Numbered from the stretch's first letter, positions 39,803 to 49,499 are shown. The stretch: DNA of 61,476 nt from an uncultured Tolumonas sp. (GCF_963676665.1 NZ_OY781373.1:415001-476476); one strand, 5' to 3'. Notes: generated by a model from the sequence alone, not told the origin. Program-made: numbers and translations.

Positions 39803-40372
39803 ATGCGATCTAAAGAGGGCTTCTTTCACAAATATTGTAAATATTATACCCATGATGACGTTGTTTGGCCTGTCATCAAAAAGTATGAAATACGTCGGGA
39901 TATCATGAATGGGATGCTCGATTTTGTATATAAATTATTCGATAAGACTAGCAAAATGATAGCAATTCGATTGGAGCTTAGAATGTCTGCATGGACAAAT
40001 GATAATGCACCAGTCAGTGATTTATTTAAAAAGTTAAAACAAAAAATAAAATCTCATTATGGAAAATGTTATATGGGGTATGTATGGGTTAGGGAGCAGC
40101 ATCTGTCAAATAAGCAGCACTATCACATTGCAGTTTTGATGGATGGTCAAAAAGTCAGGCATTCGAATACTATTTATAAATTTGTCGATGAACTGTGGAA
40201 ATATGGCCATGTTCCCAAAGGGTATATTAAGTTTCATCGAGTACACAGAGAGTTATTGCATAAAGTTTCAGCCATGATTTATCACTTAAGTTATTTGGCT
40301 AAGGCTGAAACAAAAGGCATGCGAGGTCCTGCGGTGAAGGATTATCAGATCAGCCGGATAATAAAATTATGA
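39803..40372 (+). CDS. Inovirus-Gp2 / YagK-YfjJ domain protein
   Basis: A 189-residue basic protein resembling the YagK/YfjJ C-terminal (inovirus Gp2-like) family that is common in P4-like islands. The segment VWVREQHLSNKQHYHIAVLMDG is characteristic; its paired histidines and hydrophobics recall replication-initiator (HUH-like) folds, though a catalytic tyrosine cannot be assigned by eye. Its stop overlaps the next start by four bases. It may initiate replication or nicking of the excised island (inference). Confidence 0.65.
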   Translation: MRSKEGFFHKYCKYYTHDDVVWPVIKKYEIRRDIMNGMLDFVYKLFDKTSKMIAIRLELRMSAWTNDNAPVSDLFKKLKQKIKSHYGKCYMGYVWVREQHLSNKQHYHIAVLMDGQKVRHSNTIYKFVDELWKYGHVPKGYIKFHRVHRELLHKVSAMIYHLSYLAKAETKGMRGPAVKDYQISRIIKL

Positions 40373-40887
40373 GATATTGGAGTATTCTAGGATTTTTGAG
40401 AAAGTATTCATATATCGGATATACGATTCCAACATTTGATACCGAGTTGGATAGTTTAAACTATTTTGAATTTAGACGAGTCTGGGAGTTTCATAGACAG
40501 AATTATAAGATATTAGTTCTTTTGAATGGGATGTCGGTTAAAGAGTATGCAAATTTATACCATCTGGATATCAGTCAGACTTACTTTAGATTTCGAGATC
40601 TGGGTATTGCTCAGTTAAAACGAGATTTTTGGGCGCGTCATAAAAAGCAATATGCTGAAAAATATGCGCCGAAAGGTCTCAGTGTGGCTGTATATATTAG
40701 CGATCACGGTTTATTGCATAAAACGGCTTACCTAGAGTTAAGCCGTAAGCCTTTGAGCTCCAAGTGGGAATATCATCGAGCCAGATATGAAGCGTTAGCT
40801 GCGACACAGCATATAACGATTGCTCAATATGCAGAAACATACGGTCTTCACCCCGCCACTGCACGCAGATACATTCGAAAAATTTAA
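40369..40887 (+). CDS. Protein of three tandem HTH-like repeats, unknown function
   Basis: An uncharacterised 172-residue protein translationally coupled (ATGA) to the Gp2-like gene. It contains three related units of about 45-50 residues. Each has a W-x-x-H-x-x-x-Y pattern followed by a helix-turn-helix-like segment: MSVKEYANLYHLDISQTYFR, LSVAVYISDHGLLHKTAYLE and ITIAQYAETYGLHPATARRY. The third looks like a classic HTH ending in RRYIRKI. It is a plausible DNA-binding partner of the upstream replication-like protein and may read the GTGATC repeats just downstream. Confidence 0.6.
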   Translation: MRYWSILGFLRKYSYIGYTIPTFDTELDSLNYFEFRRVWEFHRQNYKILVLLNGMSVKEYANLYHLDISQTYFRFRDLGIAQLKRDFWARHKKQYAEKYAPKGLSVAVYISDHGLLHKTAYLELSRKPLSSKWEYHRARYEALAATQHITIAQYAETYGLHPATARRYIRKI

Positions 40888-41460
40888 ATTATTTTTTTCC
40901 TAAAATTTTATAAAAAATTACGGATTAAGTTTAATTTCTTTAAATTCAATTGGTTATGTGTATCTGGTGATCTCTTTATTAGTAATTAAAGTGATCACCT
41001 AGCCTAAAGTGATCATTGAAGCTGGTGATCGCTTGCTATATCAATAGATCGCTCAGAAACCTAAGTGTTTACAAACAATAATGAAATTTGAGAAATCTAA
41101 GGAGACTGGACTCAAAAAGACATAAACATCAAGTATAGTGGGGGTATGCATATATCAGTGACAAAACAGCGATCTCTGTAACTTTTATCAGGGCGCTGGA
41201 ACAAGCCACCAGCAACCTCGTTAGAAATGAATTTATCTTCAGCTTTTCCTCAGTCCTTAATGAGCATTTACTATTGGCTAAGGAAATGGACTAGTTCGAT
41301 TTTGATGGCGTGAAAAACGGCTTATATGGCTCAATGTTTTATGGCCTGTCTGATAGACTCACGTAATCAAAACATTACCTCAGCTCTTTTACAAAAAAGA
41401 GAGATTCTTTGTTGGTAAGACAATAGTGCTAGCGACAGGCAGCATAACGAGAAATACTTA
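40888..41460. promoter_or_regulatory. Non-coding region with four GTGATC repeats
   Basis: No gene is seen in these 573 bp before hsdM. GTGATC occurs four times within 65 bp: 40967-40972, 40991-40996, 41009-41014 and 41025-41030. The copies come as two TGGTGATC and two AAAGTGATCA forms in mirror order. The region also must hold the hsdM promoter. It could be an iteron-type origin, an oriT, or an operator array for the upstream HTH proteins. Confidence 0.5.
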
Positions 41461-43680
41461 ATGAACATCCAGCAACTTGAAAATGAACTCTGGGAAGCAG
41501 CAGATCAGCTGCGCGCGAACTCCAAATTGACTGCTGCGGAATATTCAATGCCTGTACTTGGCTTGATATTTTTACGTCATGCAGAGAACCGCTTCAAAGC
41601 CTATCTGCCTGAGATTGAGGCTGATATCCCATCACAAGTCCCGGTAGAACAACGAGAAGAACTGATTAGACTGGGTTTTCAAGGAAAAGCTGCGATATAT
41701 CTGCCTGAAGAGGCTCGTTTTGATCACATTGCAAATTTAGCGCAAGGTGAACAAGTTGGGGATGTGATTGATGATGCGATGGACATTATCGAGCAAGAAC
41801 ACGAAGTGCTCAAAGGTGCGTTACCTCGGGGTTACTCGGCCTTTGAACCCGATCTGCTAGCTGAATTGGTCAAGATATTTAATCGCCCTGCGATTAAAGC
41901 AGCCACTGGTGATGTCTTTGGTCGTATCTACGAATATTTCCTCAACAAATTCGCAATGAGTGGCGCACAAGAGGGTGGAGAATTTTTCACGCCTCCATCG
42001 TTGGTCCGCATGATTGTTAACATTATCGAACCAGATCATGGTCTGGTATTAGATCCAGCTTGTGGTTCTGCAGGTATGTTTGTGCAGACCGGGCATTTTA
42101 TCCAGAATGTGAATCATCAGTTTGCGAACGATACGGTTACTTTCCATGGTCAGGAAAAAAGCGATACCAACACCAATCTGGCGCGTATGAACTTAGTGGT
42201 GCATGGGTTAGATGCAACCAACATTCGTCAGGGAAATACCTTTTACGACCAGATTGATCATCTCATTGGCCAATGCGATTTTGTTATGGCTAACCCGCCG
42301 TTTAACGTAGATGGCGTCGACACTAAAAAAGTGGAAGGCCAAGTTGATGATGCAGGCCGTCTGCCGTTTGGGCTGCCTGGCACCAATGCGAAAACAGGGG
42401 CGATCAGCAATGCGAATAGCTTGTGGCTCCAATATTTTTACTCCTACTTGAACGATAACGGTCGTGCAGGCTTTGTTATGGCATCGAGTGCTTCTGATGC
42501 AGGGAATAAAGATAGGGATATCCGTGAAAAGCTGGTCAAAACTGGTCACGTCGATGTGATGATGGCGATTGGTAATAAATTTTTCTACACCCGTAGCTTG
42601 CCATGCACTCTTTGGTTCTTTGATAAAGGCAAAGATCAGTCCGTAACCGATCAGGTGCTGATGATCGACGCGCGTAATGTTTATCACGTTGTTTCGGCTC
42701 GTTCGCATGTGTTTACAGAAGAACAGTTGGCGAACCTGAATGCGATTGTCTGGCTATATCGCGGGGAAACTGAAAAGTTCGTGGCATTGATCGCCCGTTA
42801 TCAGGCGCAAGTGAAAGAGTGGTTGTCGCAATTACCAAAACTCATCCACAAAGATACGCGTGCCGTGCAGAAATTGAGCATGAAGCTTCAACGTTTTAGC
42901 CGTGACGTACAAATCGACGAGTTACTCGAACCATTCGCTAACGGTGCTGCGCTAACGACGGAACAAACCGCAGCGCGTCAGCAAGCTACAGCAGAGATGC
43001 AGGGGCATTTATCTGCCTTTAGGGCTGAGCTGGCGGCGGCTAACACCCATATACCCGATTCCCTTTCTGCATTGCTGACGGCTTGCGCACAAGCGCAAGC
43101 TAAAATTGCTCTGCTGCTGACAGAATCGGTTAATCACACTGCACAAGTTGCATTACAAACAACACTCGATGCACTGTCTCCGCAATTAAAGAGCACAATC
43201 AAACTGTTGGAAGCGCGTCATAAGCAATGGCTCAAGCTACTGGAAACAGCAGAGAAAACCTTACGAGCGCGCAATAGTAAGGCCTTTGATGGCAGGGCGA
43301 TCCGTGAAGCAAAACGTGCCTTGCTGGTGGCCGATGTGAAAAAGAACGAAGAACCTACTGTGCGAGATGCGGTGCTCGATGCGCTGAAACAGGCTGTCTA
43401 TTTCATTCATCAGGTGCACTGGTTGCATAGTCGTTTCCCTCATGCGCTATTTGATGATGTGCCCGGGCTTTGTAAAGCCGTCACCATTGATGACATTGCC
43501 GCAAATGATTATTCATTAACGCCTGGGCGTTATGTCGGTGTTGCCGCAGTAACTGAAGAGGATGAAGACGACTTTGCAGAGAGGTTGCGCGAGATCCATG
43601 ATGAACTGGCAGAGCTAAATGACAAAGCGGCGGAGCTGGCGGTGCGGATTGCAGACAACTTTAAGGAGTTGTTGAGATGA
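41461..43680 (+). CDS. hsdM: Type I restriction-modification DNA methyltransferase subunit
   Basis: A 739-residue N6-adenine methyltransferase that protects host DNA and forms the core of the restriction complex. The HsdM N-terminal helical domain covers 1-150. The SAM motif DPACGSAGMF is near 197 and the catalytic NPPF near 278. A long C-terminal region (about 480-739), rich in Ala/Gln/Glu and coiled-coil-like, makes it some 200 residues longer than the enteric HsdM. Its end overlaps hsdS by four bases. Confidence 0.95.
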   Translation: MNIQQLENELWEAADQLRANSKLTAAEYSMPVLGLIFLRHAENRFKAYLPEIEADIPSQVPVEQREELIRLGFQGKAAIYLPEEARFDHIANLAQGEQVGDVIDDAMDIIEQEHEVLKGALPRGYSAFEPDLLAELVKIFNRPAIKAATGDVFGRIYEYFLNKFAMSGAQEGGEFFTPPSLVRMIVNIIEPDHGLVLDPACGSAGMFVQTGHFIQNVNHQFANDTVTFHGQEKSDTNTNLARMNLVVHGLDATNIRQGNTFYDQIDHLIGQCDFVMANPPFNVDGVDTKKVEGQVDDAGRLPFGLPGTNAKTGAISNANSLWLQYFYSYLNDNGRAGFVMASSASDAGNKDRDIREKLVKTGHVDVMMAIGNKFFYTRSLPCTLWFFDKGKDQSVTDQVLMIDARNVYHVVSARSHVFTEEQLANLNAIVWLYRGETEKFVALIARYQAQVKEWLSQLPKLIHKDTRAVQKLSMKLQRFSRDVQIDELLEPFANGAALTTEQTAARQQATAEMQGHLSAFRAELAAANTHIPDSLSALLTACAQAQAKIALLLTESVNHTAQVALQTTLDALSPQLKSTIKLLEARHKQWLKLLETAEKTLRARNSKAFDGRAIREAKRALLVADVKKNEEPTVRDAVLDALKQAVYFIHQVHWLHSRFPHALFDDVPGLCKAVTIDDIAANDYSLTPGRYVGVAAVTEEDEDDFAERLREIHDELAELNDKAAELAVRIADNFKELLR

Positions 43681-44927
43681 GTTGGAGCGAGGTTGATTTT
43701 GAATCGCTGTTTGAGGTTTCAAGTCGTAATGGTGTTTATAAAAGCAAAGACCACCATGGTTCGGGTGTATCAATCGTCAATATGGGTGAATTGTTTGCGT
43801 TTAGCCGGATAAGCGATCAGCCTACGTCATTGATTCGGATGTCCGATGCGGAAATGGATAAGAACGGTCTTATCGATGGAGATCTGCTGTTTGGCCGTCG
43901 TTCACTGGTGGAAGAAGGAGCAGGAAAGTGTTCGCTGGTCTATAAGCCAAGCAAACCGATGACTTTTGAATCATCGATTATTCGAGTTCGTCTCAATCAG
44001 ACCATTGCAGACCCTGAGTTTTTCTTCAATTATTTTCGTTCTCCTGTAGGGAGAGGAAGAATTCGAGCAATTGTTGGGGGCGCAACAATAAAAGGTATTC
44101 GAGGCAGCGATTTGCGGTTAATCAAAGTTCATTTACCCCCCGTTTATGAACAAATTGCAATTCGCCAGATTGTATCAACCTACGACGACCTGATTGCCAC
44201 CAACCAGCGCCGTATCGCTTTACTCGAAGAGGCTGCTCGTCGCATTTATCGTGAATGGTTTGTCGCTTTGCGCTTTCCGGGGCACGAGTCTGTACCAGTG
44301 AAAGATGGTGTTCCGGAAGAGTGGGATTTTGATGTCGTTGGTATGTTTGGAAAGGTTGAAACTGGTAAAACTCCATCTACATCAAACCCAGATTTTTTTG
44401 GTGGTGAAATTCCCTTTATCAAAACACCAGATATGCACGGTAGAATGGTTACTAGTTCAGCGTTACAAACATTGAGCAATTCAGGGTCTGATTCGCAAAA
44501 GAATAAATTACTTCCTGTAGGTTCCGTTGCAGTTTCTTGTATTGGGACTGTTGGTGTCGTGTCAATAATTGGTCAACCAAGTCATACAAATCAACAAATT
44601 AACGCAATTATTCCACATAAAAATTTCTACCGCGTATATCTATATTTTACTCTTTCCGAACTCAGGGAATATATGCTTGGATTAGGGGGGGGATCCACAA
44701 TGGCCAATATTAGCAAATCTAAATTTGCTAATATGCCGATATTGAAACCCAACGATGACGTTTTGAGTCAATTTGAGGAAATAGTTACTCCTATGGTTTC
44801 TCAAATTGAACAGCTCGAATCTGCCTGTGTTAAGTTAGTTCAAGCAAGAGACTTATTGCTTCCGAAACTCATGTCTGGCCAACTTGATGTTTCTAATATT
44901 TCATTGCCTGATGAGGTCGCCTTATGA
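43677..44927 (+). CDS. hsdS: Type I restriction-modification specificity subunit
   Basis: A 416-residue specificity subunit with two target-recognition domains. Conserved helical spacers follow each: IRQIVSTYDDLIATNQRRIALLEEAARRIYREWF in the centre and FEEIVTPMVSQIEQLESACVKLVQARDLLLPKLMSGQLDV at the end. The ATG overlaps the hsdM stop. The target sequence cannot be read from the protein. It is followed by the small-RNA unit and the abi gene rather than directly by hsdR. Confidence 0.94.
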   Translation: MSWSEVDFESLFEVSSRNGVYKSKDHHGSGVSIVNMGELFAFSRISDQPTSLIRMSDAEMDKNGLIDGDLLFGRRSLVEEGAGKCSLVYKPSKPMTFESSIIRVRLNQTIADPEFFFNYFRSPVGRGRIRAIVGGATIKGIRGSDLRLIKVHLPPVYEQIAIRQIVSTYDDLIATNQRRIALLEEAARRIYREWFVALRFPGHESVPVKDGVPEEWDFDVVGMFGKVETGKTPSTSNPDFFGGEIPFIKTPDMHGRMVTSSALQTLSNSGSDSQKNKLLPVGSVAVSCIGTVGVVSIIGQPSHTNQQINAIIPHKNFYRVYLYFTLSELREYMLGLGGGSTMANISKSKFANMPILKPNDDVLSQFEEIVTPMVSQIEQLESACVKLVQARDLLLPKLMSGQLDVSNISLPDEVAL

Positions 44928-44982
44928 CCTCATTTACACCTGCTCGGTCTTACAGAGATAGAGAATTAATTCCCATGCTGAC

Positions 44983-45012
44983 TTGCTGCTTAGGGCCGGT
45001 TACACGTATACT
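44983..45012 (+). promoter_or_regulatory. Promoter of the abi-upstream small RNA
   Basis: A -35-like TTGCTG at 44983-44988 and a strong -10 TATACT at 45007-45012 with an 18-bp spacer. Transcription would start near 45019, a few bases before the stem of the putative small RNA. Confidence 0.55.
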
Positions 45013-45018
45013 TACTAG

Positions 45019-45079
45019 TAACAAAACCCGCCAAGGCTATGTGTGCAAACGCATCCTCAAACCGGCGGGTTACTTTTTT
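45019..45079 (+). ncRNA. Candidate abiF-type small RNA (RNA antitoxin)
   Basis: A compact transcription unit of about 60 nt between hsdS and the Abi_2 gene. The outer stem AACCCGCC (45025-45032) pairs with GGCGGGTT (45064-45071). An inner hairpin pairs AGG-CU-AUGUG with CGCAU-CCU, leaving CAAACC as a single-stranded joint. The unit ends in a TTTTTT tract at 45074-45079. A promoter fits just upstream. Structured 'abiF' RNAs are known directly upstream of AbiF/Abi_2 genes, where they act as RNA partners of the HEPN toxin. The match to that family is by architecture, not by a covariance search. Confidence 0.6.
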
Positions 45080-45123
45080 GTGCACTCGGCAACTTCAATC
45101 CTGAGGTCAGTCGGGGGCACACA

Positions 45124-46032
45124 ATGAAAGTCCCATTCAGCAAACCAGCCACCAGCTATGCACAGCAAGTAAGCCAGCTTCAGCAGCGTGGTATGGAATT
45201 CGATGACCCTGCACAGGCTGAATTCTACCTACAACATCTCAATTATTACCGTCTTGGCGCTTACTGGTTGCCTTTCGAAGCCAATCACGGCGCTCATTCA
45301 TTTCGGCCCGGCACTCGTTTTTCGGATGTGCTGAATCTTTATTTATTCGATCGTGAACTTCGTTTGCTTGTTTTGGATGCTATCGAACGAGTAGAGGTGT
45401 CGGTACGCAGTCAGTGGGCTTATCAGCTGGCGCATTTGCATGGCCCGCACGCTCATCTGGATGATTCTCTGGCCTTTAATTCTCATCGCTGGCAAAGTAA
45501 TTTTGATAAGCTGAAAGAAGAGGTTAACCGCTCTGACGAAACGTTTATCAAGCACCTCAGAAATAATTATATCGAAGCGCTACCACCTATCTGGGCTGTC
45601 TGTGAAGTCATGTCGCTGGGCCTGCTTTCTCGTTGGTATAACAATCTCAAACCAATGCCGACTCGGCGTGCAATTGCCGCTGTGTATGGGGTCGATGAAA
45701 AGGTGCTTGAATCGTGGTTGCATCACCTTTCTCTGGTGCGTAACACCTGCGCCCATCATAGCCGTTTGTGGAATCGGGAGTTCACGATCACACCTCTGCT
45801 CACTCGCAACAAACCAGCAGGGTTATCTGCTCAGTGCCAGAATCGATCTCGAAAACTTTACAATACCCTAGTGATTTTATTGCATTGTATGGATACGATT
45901 GCACCTCAGCATCATTGGCGCGCCCGGTTGAAAGATTTAATTGCTCGACATGCTGTAGTGGTCACGTCAATGGATTTTCCCAGCAATTGGCAGAACTTAC
46001 CAATCTGGCAGGGAGTTGGAGCTACGCCATAA
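45124..46032 (+). CDS. Abi_2 (AbiD/AbiF) family HEPN abortive-infection protein
   Basis: A 302-residue protein of the Abi_2 family, which blocks phage growth by killing or arresting the infected cell. N-terminal [32 protein letters not shown] and [26 protein letters not shown] are family hallmarks. The HEPN ribonuclease motif is RNTCAHH (R206, H211). The ATG at 45124 gives the family start; the upstream frame runs through the structured RNA. It ends 19 bases before hsdR, so it is embedded in the restriction operon. Confidence 0.88.
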   Translation: MKVPFSKPATSYAQQVSQLQQRGMEFDDPAQAEFYLQHLNYYRLGAYWLPFEANHGAHSFRPGTRFSDVLNLYLFDRELRLLVLDAIERVEVSVRSQWAYQLAHLHGPHAHLDDSLAFNSHRWQSNFDKLKEEVNRSDETFIKHLRNNYIEALPPIWAVCEVMSLGLLSRWYNNLKPMPTRRAIAAVYGVDEKVLESWLHHLSLVRNTCAHHSRLWNREFTITPLLTRNKPAGLSAQCQNRSRKLYNTLVILLHCMDTIAPQHHWRARLKDLIARHAVVVTSMDFPSNWQNLPIWQGVGATP

Positions 46033-46051
46033 CAATAAGAAAGGGAAACTG

Positions 46052-49000
46052 ATGGCTAAAAAAGACTATTCAGAAGATTTATTAATCCAGGCCCCAACGG
46101 CTGAATTACTAGAGAAAGATCTCGGTTGGACGAACATCTTCGCTCAGGATGAAGAGGATTTTGGTCCGGATAGCTTGTTGGGGCGATCTTCTGATAGAGA
46201 AGTTGTGCTGAGTCGAGAGGTAATGGGGGCATTGAAGCGTTTGAACCCTAACCTGCCAGATGAAGCTTACCATCAGGCATTAACCCAAGTATTACAAGAA
46301 GATATATCCAAGTTATTAATCGCGAAAAATGAAGAAAAATACAATCTACTCCGCGATGGTGTGCCAGTTAAATATCGCGATACCAAAGGCCGGACTGTAG
46401 ACAAACGTTTGCGGCTGATCGATTTTACTGATGAAATCAATAATACCTATATTGCTGTGCGGGAGCTTTGGGTTCGAGGTAAATTATGGCTGCGTCGACC
46501 CGATATCATTGGATTTATTAACGGTTTACCGCTGATCTTTATAGAGTTGAAGCGTTTTGAAGTTCACATTGATAGCGCGTATAAGAAAAATTACTCCGAC
46601 TATCTTGATACTATCCCTCATTTATTCCACTGGAATGCTTTAGTCGTTATCTCTAACGGTCACGATGCTCAATACGGTTCCCTTACTTCTAGTAAAGAAC
46701 ATTTTTATCGTTGGAAGCGGCTTGATGAAGACGACCCAGAGCCGAAAAAAGATCAACCTCTGTTACCTCTGCTGCTGGTGGGTATGCTGCACAGGAAACG
46801 CCTACTCGATATTGTTGAAAATTTTATCTTATTCGATGCATCTGAAGGCAATACCAGCAAGATCGTAGCCCGTAACCATCAATTTCTCGGTGTAAATCGA
46901 GTGATCGATCGATTGACCTCCACCGATCCCAAAATAAAAGCGGAAGTTGATGCTGGTCAATTGGGTGTGTTTTGGCATACACAAGGTTCAGGTAAATCTT
47001 ACTCGATGGTGTTTTTGACAGAGAAAATCCACCGCAAGATATCAGCCTCATGGACCTTTGTGGTGATCACCGACCGAACAGAACTCGATGAGCAAATTGC
47101 ATCGACGTATACCAATTGCGGACGAGCTAACAGTAAAACGGATCAAGCGAAAAGTGGTGAAGCCTTGCGTTCGATGTTGCGCGATCAAAACCGCCGCTAT
47201 GTATTTGGTTTGATCCAGAAATATAAAGAGCGAGTCACGAAAGCCTATTCCGAACGTGAAGATATTATCGTCATCAGTGATGAAGCGCATCGTACTCAAT
47301 ATGGACGACTGGCGCTAAACATGCGGAAAGGGCTACCGCGAGCTAAGTTTCTCGGGTTTACGGGCACACCGTTGATTGATAAAGGTGAAAAACAGCTTAC
47401 CCGTGATGTTTTCGGTGATTATGTCTCTATCTATGATTTCCAGCGTGCTGTCGCAGATGGCGCAACTTTACCGCTGTTTTACGAGAACGCGGGCGAAAAG
47501 CTGAAGATTATTGATCCAACGGTCAGTGAGCGAATTGCAGAACACATCGAAATAGCTAAACAAACTGCCACGCTGGATGATCCCTGGACCGATGAAAAAG
47601 AGGAAAAACTTTATCGAGAATTGGCACGCGATTATCCCATCCTGACTTCGCCAACTCGCCTTGATAAAGTCGCACAGCACTTTGTGGATCACTTCCACCA
47701 ACGTTGGCAGGTTGTCGATAATGGTGGTGGCAAGGCGCTGATGGTTTGCCTGGACAAAATTACCTGCGTAAAAATGCACGATCTGATCGTGGCAAAATGG
47801 CAGGAAAAAACAGCAAAGCTTGAAGCGTCCGTCGAAAAAGAAGAGGCGCTATTCGCAGCCAAAGGCAAAGCGCCAACAGAACTGCTCAAGCGTCGCCGAG
47901 AGCAAATTGAATGGATGAAGGCAACAGAATGTTGTGTGGTGGTATCTCAAGAGCAGGGTGAAGTCGCAGAGTTTGCCAAGTGGCGGAATTTTAACGATGA
48001 ACCTCTCGACATCAAACCTCACCGCGAAAAAATGATCTCTCGTACGCTGGAGATAGAATTCAAGAAAGCGGAGAACCCATTCCGTATTGCGATTGTGTGT
48101 GCCATGTGGCTGACGGGTTTTGACGTAAAAAGTCTGGCGACCTTGTATCTCGATAAGCCTATGCAAGGCCATACCTTGATGCAAGCAATTGCCCGTGTAA
48201 ACCGTGTGGGGGGTGGCAAAAAACACGGTTTGATCATCGATTACAATGGGATGATCAAAAGCTTACGACGTGCATTAGCAACCTTTGCTCAAGGCGACAG
48301 AGCTGGTACTGGCAAAGGTGAAGGGGAAATTGACACAGTTCGAGATGATGCTGAAGCGCTGCTGGAATATGCAGACAGCCTCAAAGCAGCACATGATTTT
48401 CTGATGGATTTAGGATTTGATCTGGATGAACTGATTAATGCACAGGGCTTTGAGAAACAACATAAAATTTTGGAGGCAGTTAATCTGTTATGCGAAAGTG
48501 ATGAGCGTCGGAAGACATATCAGGTGATTGTTGAAGATGTGCAAGCTCGTCATCGCGGGTTGTTTCCAAATCCCGGGCTGTTTGAATTTGATGCTCAAGA
48601 AAATGCTATTTCTGCAATATATAACAAGCTACGAGATGCCAGAACAACACCAGATGTCAGTAGCTTGCTTCAGGATTTGTATGACGTAGTTGATGTCGCT
48701 ATAGATACTGAATCATTGGCAGTAAAAGAAAAAACAGCCCGTTATGATCTATCAAATATTGATTTTTCAAGGCTAAGGGCTGAATTCGAGAAAACGCCAT
48801 TCAAGAATGTTGTCGCAATGAATTTGATGGAAAAAATCGAAGAACGATTAGCGGCTATGGTGGCACTCAACCCTACACGAGTTGACTTGTATGAACGCTA
48901 CCAAGAAATCGTGCAAGAGTATAACAAAGACAAGGATACCGCAGAGATCCAGAAGGTAATGGATGATCTATTTGCGTTCAATGATGATTGTAGTGAAGAA

Positions 49001-49336
49001 GAAAAGCGTTATTTGAGAGAAGGCTTGGGCAATGAAGCCGAATTGGCGGTATTTGATTTGTTGCAAAAAGAGTCATTAACTCCCAAAGATCGCGAAATTA
49101 TTAAAACAATTGCAAAGGAGTTGTTGGTTAAGTTAGCTGACCAGCGATTTGCACTAGATCGCTTACGGAGTATGGCTACGGTGCAAGCTCAGATGAAGGC
49201 TGAAATAATCAAACACCTGTTTACCCATCTGCCTGCTACAGCGTTTAATGCAGAGGAAATTAATGCAAAAGCCGGTGCTGTATTTACACATCTTTATAGT
49301 TCGGGTCTAGAAAGTGGTTCTCAGGTGCATCATTAA
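46052..49336 (+). CDS. hsdR: Type I restriction enzyme, endonuclease/translocase subunit
   Basis: A 1094-residue motor and nuclease subunit. The N-terminal PD-(D/E)xK nuclease has FIELKR near 163. The SF2 translocase has Walker A GSGKSYS near 312, DEAHR near 410, FTGTPL, and the later motif QAIARVNR. A helical C-terminal domain binds HsdM. The ATG at 46052 has an AAGGGA ribosome site. All catalytic motifs look intact, so the system should be active. It is separated from hsdS by the small RNA and abi gene. Confidence 0.95.
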   Translation: MAKKDYSEDLLIQAPTAELLEKDLGWTNIFAQDEEDFGPDSLLGRSSDREVVLSREVMGALKRLNPNLPDEAYHQALTQVLQEDISKLLIAKNEEKYNLLRDGVPVKYRDTKGRTVDKRLRLIDFTDEINNTYIAVRELWVRGKLWLRRPDIIGFINGLPLIFIELKRFEVHIDSAYKKNYSDYLDTIPHLFHWNALVVISNGHDAQYGSLTSSKEHFYRWKRLDEDDPEPKKDQPLLPLLLVGMLHRKRLLDIVENFILFDASEGNTSKIVARNHQFLGVNRVIDRLTSTDPKIKAEVDAGQLGVFWHTQGSGKSYSMVFLTEKIHRKISASWTFVVITDRTELDEQIASTYTNCGRANSKTDQAKSGEALRSMLRDQNRRYVFGLIQKYKERVTKAYSEREDIIVISDEAHRTQYGRLALNMRKGLPRAKFLGFTGTPLIDKGEKQLTRDVFGDYVSIYDFQRAVADGATLPLFYENAGEKLKIIDPTVSERIAEHIEIAKQTATLDDPWTDEKEEKLYRELARDYPILTSPTRLDKVAQHFVDHFHQRWQVVDNGGGKALMVCLDKITCVKMHDLIVAKWQEKTAKLEASVEKEEALFAAKGKAPTELLKRRREQIEWMKATECCVVVSQEQGEVAEFAKWRNFNDEPLDIKPHREKMISRTLEIEFKKAENPFRIAIVCAMWLTGFDVKSLATLYLDKPMQGHTLMQAIARVNRVGGGKKHGLIIDYNGMIKSLRRALATFAQGDRAGTGKGEGEIDTVRDDAEALLEYADSLKAAHDFLMDLGFDLDELINAQGFEKQHKILEAVNLLCESDERRKTYQVIVEDVQARHRGLFPNPGLFEFDAQENAISAIYNKLRDARTTPDVSSLLQDLYDVVDVAIDTESLAVKEKTARYDLSNIDFSRLRAEFEKTPFKNVVAMNLMEKIEERLAAMVALNPTRVDLYERYQEIVQEYNKDKDTAEIQKVMDDLFAFNDDCSEEEKRYLREGLGNEAELAVFDLLQKESLTPKDREIIKTIAKELLVKLADQRFALDRLRSMATVQAQMKAEIIKHLFTHLPATAFNAEEINAKAGAVFTHLYSSGLESGSQVHH

Positions 49337-49499
49337 TCGATGAATTGCAGAAAAAATAGATCTAATGAGACATTATGAGACGTTAGCTGAAGACTCAGAT
49401 ATAGGTACATAACGCGCCTTTGTTTTTTTGCTGGTGGCGACTAAGTTAACTTATGGCATCAAAATCTAACTGTCTCTTAGGGATATTTGGAGCAACACA

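Noticed and set aside
43677-44927. Phase-variable hsdS
   Set aside because: No second hsdS fragment, inverted repeats or recombinase is found next to it; the only long homopolymer is an ordinary G-run near 44685.
45043-45123. Extended N-terminus for the Abi_2 protein
   Set aside because: It would be translated from inside the hairpin and U-tract; family similarity starts at [12 protein letters not shown].
44924-45127. 67-codon frame starting at the hsdS stop (ATGA)
   Set aside because: The overlap looks like coupling, but the frame runs through the structured RNA and its terminator, and the peptide has no recognisable composition.
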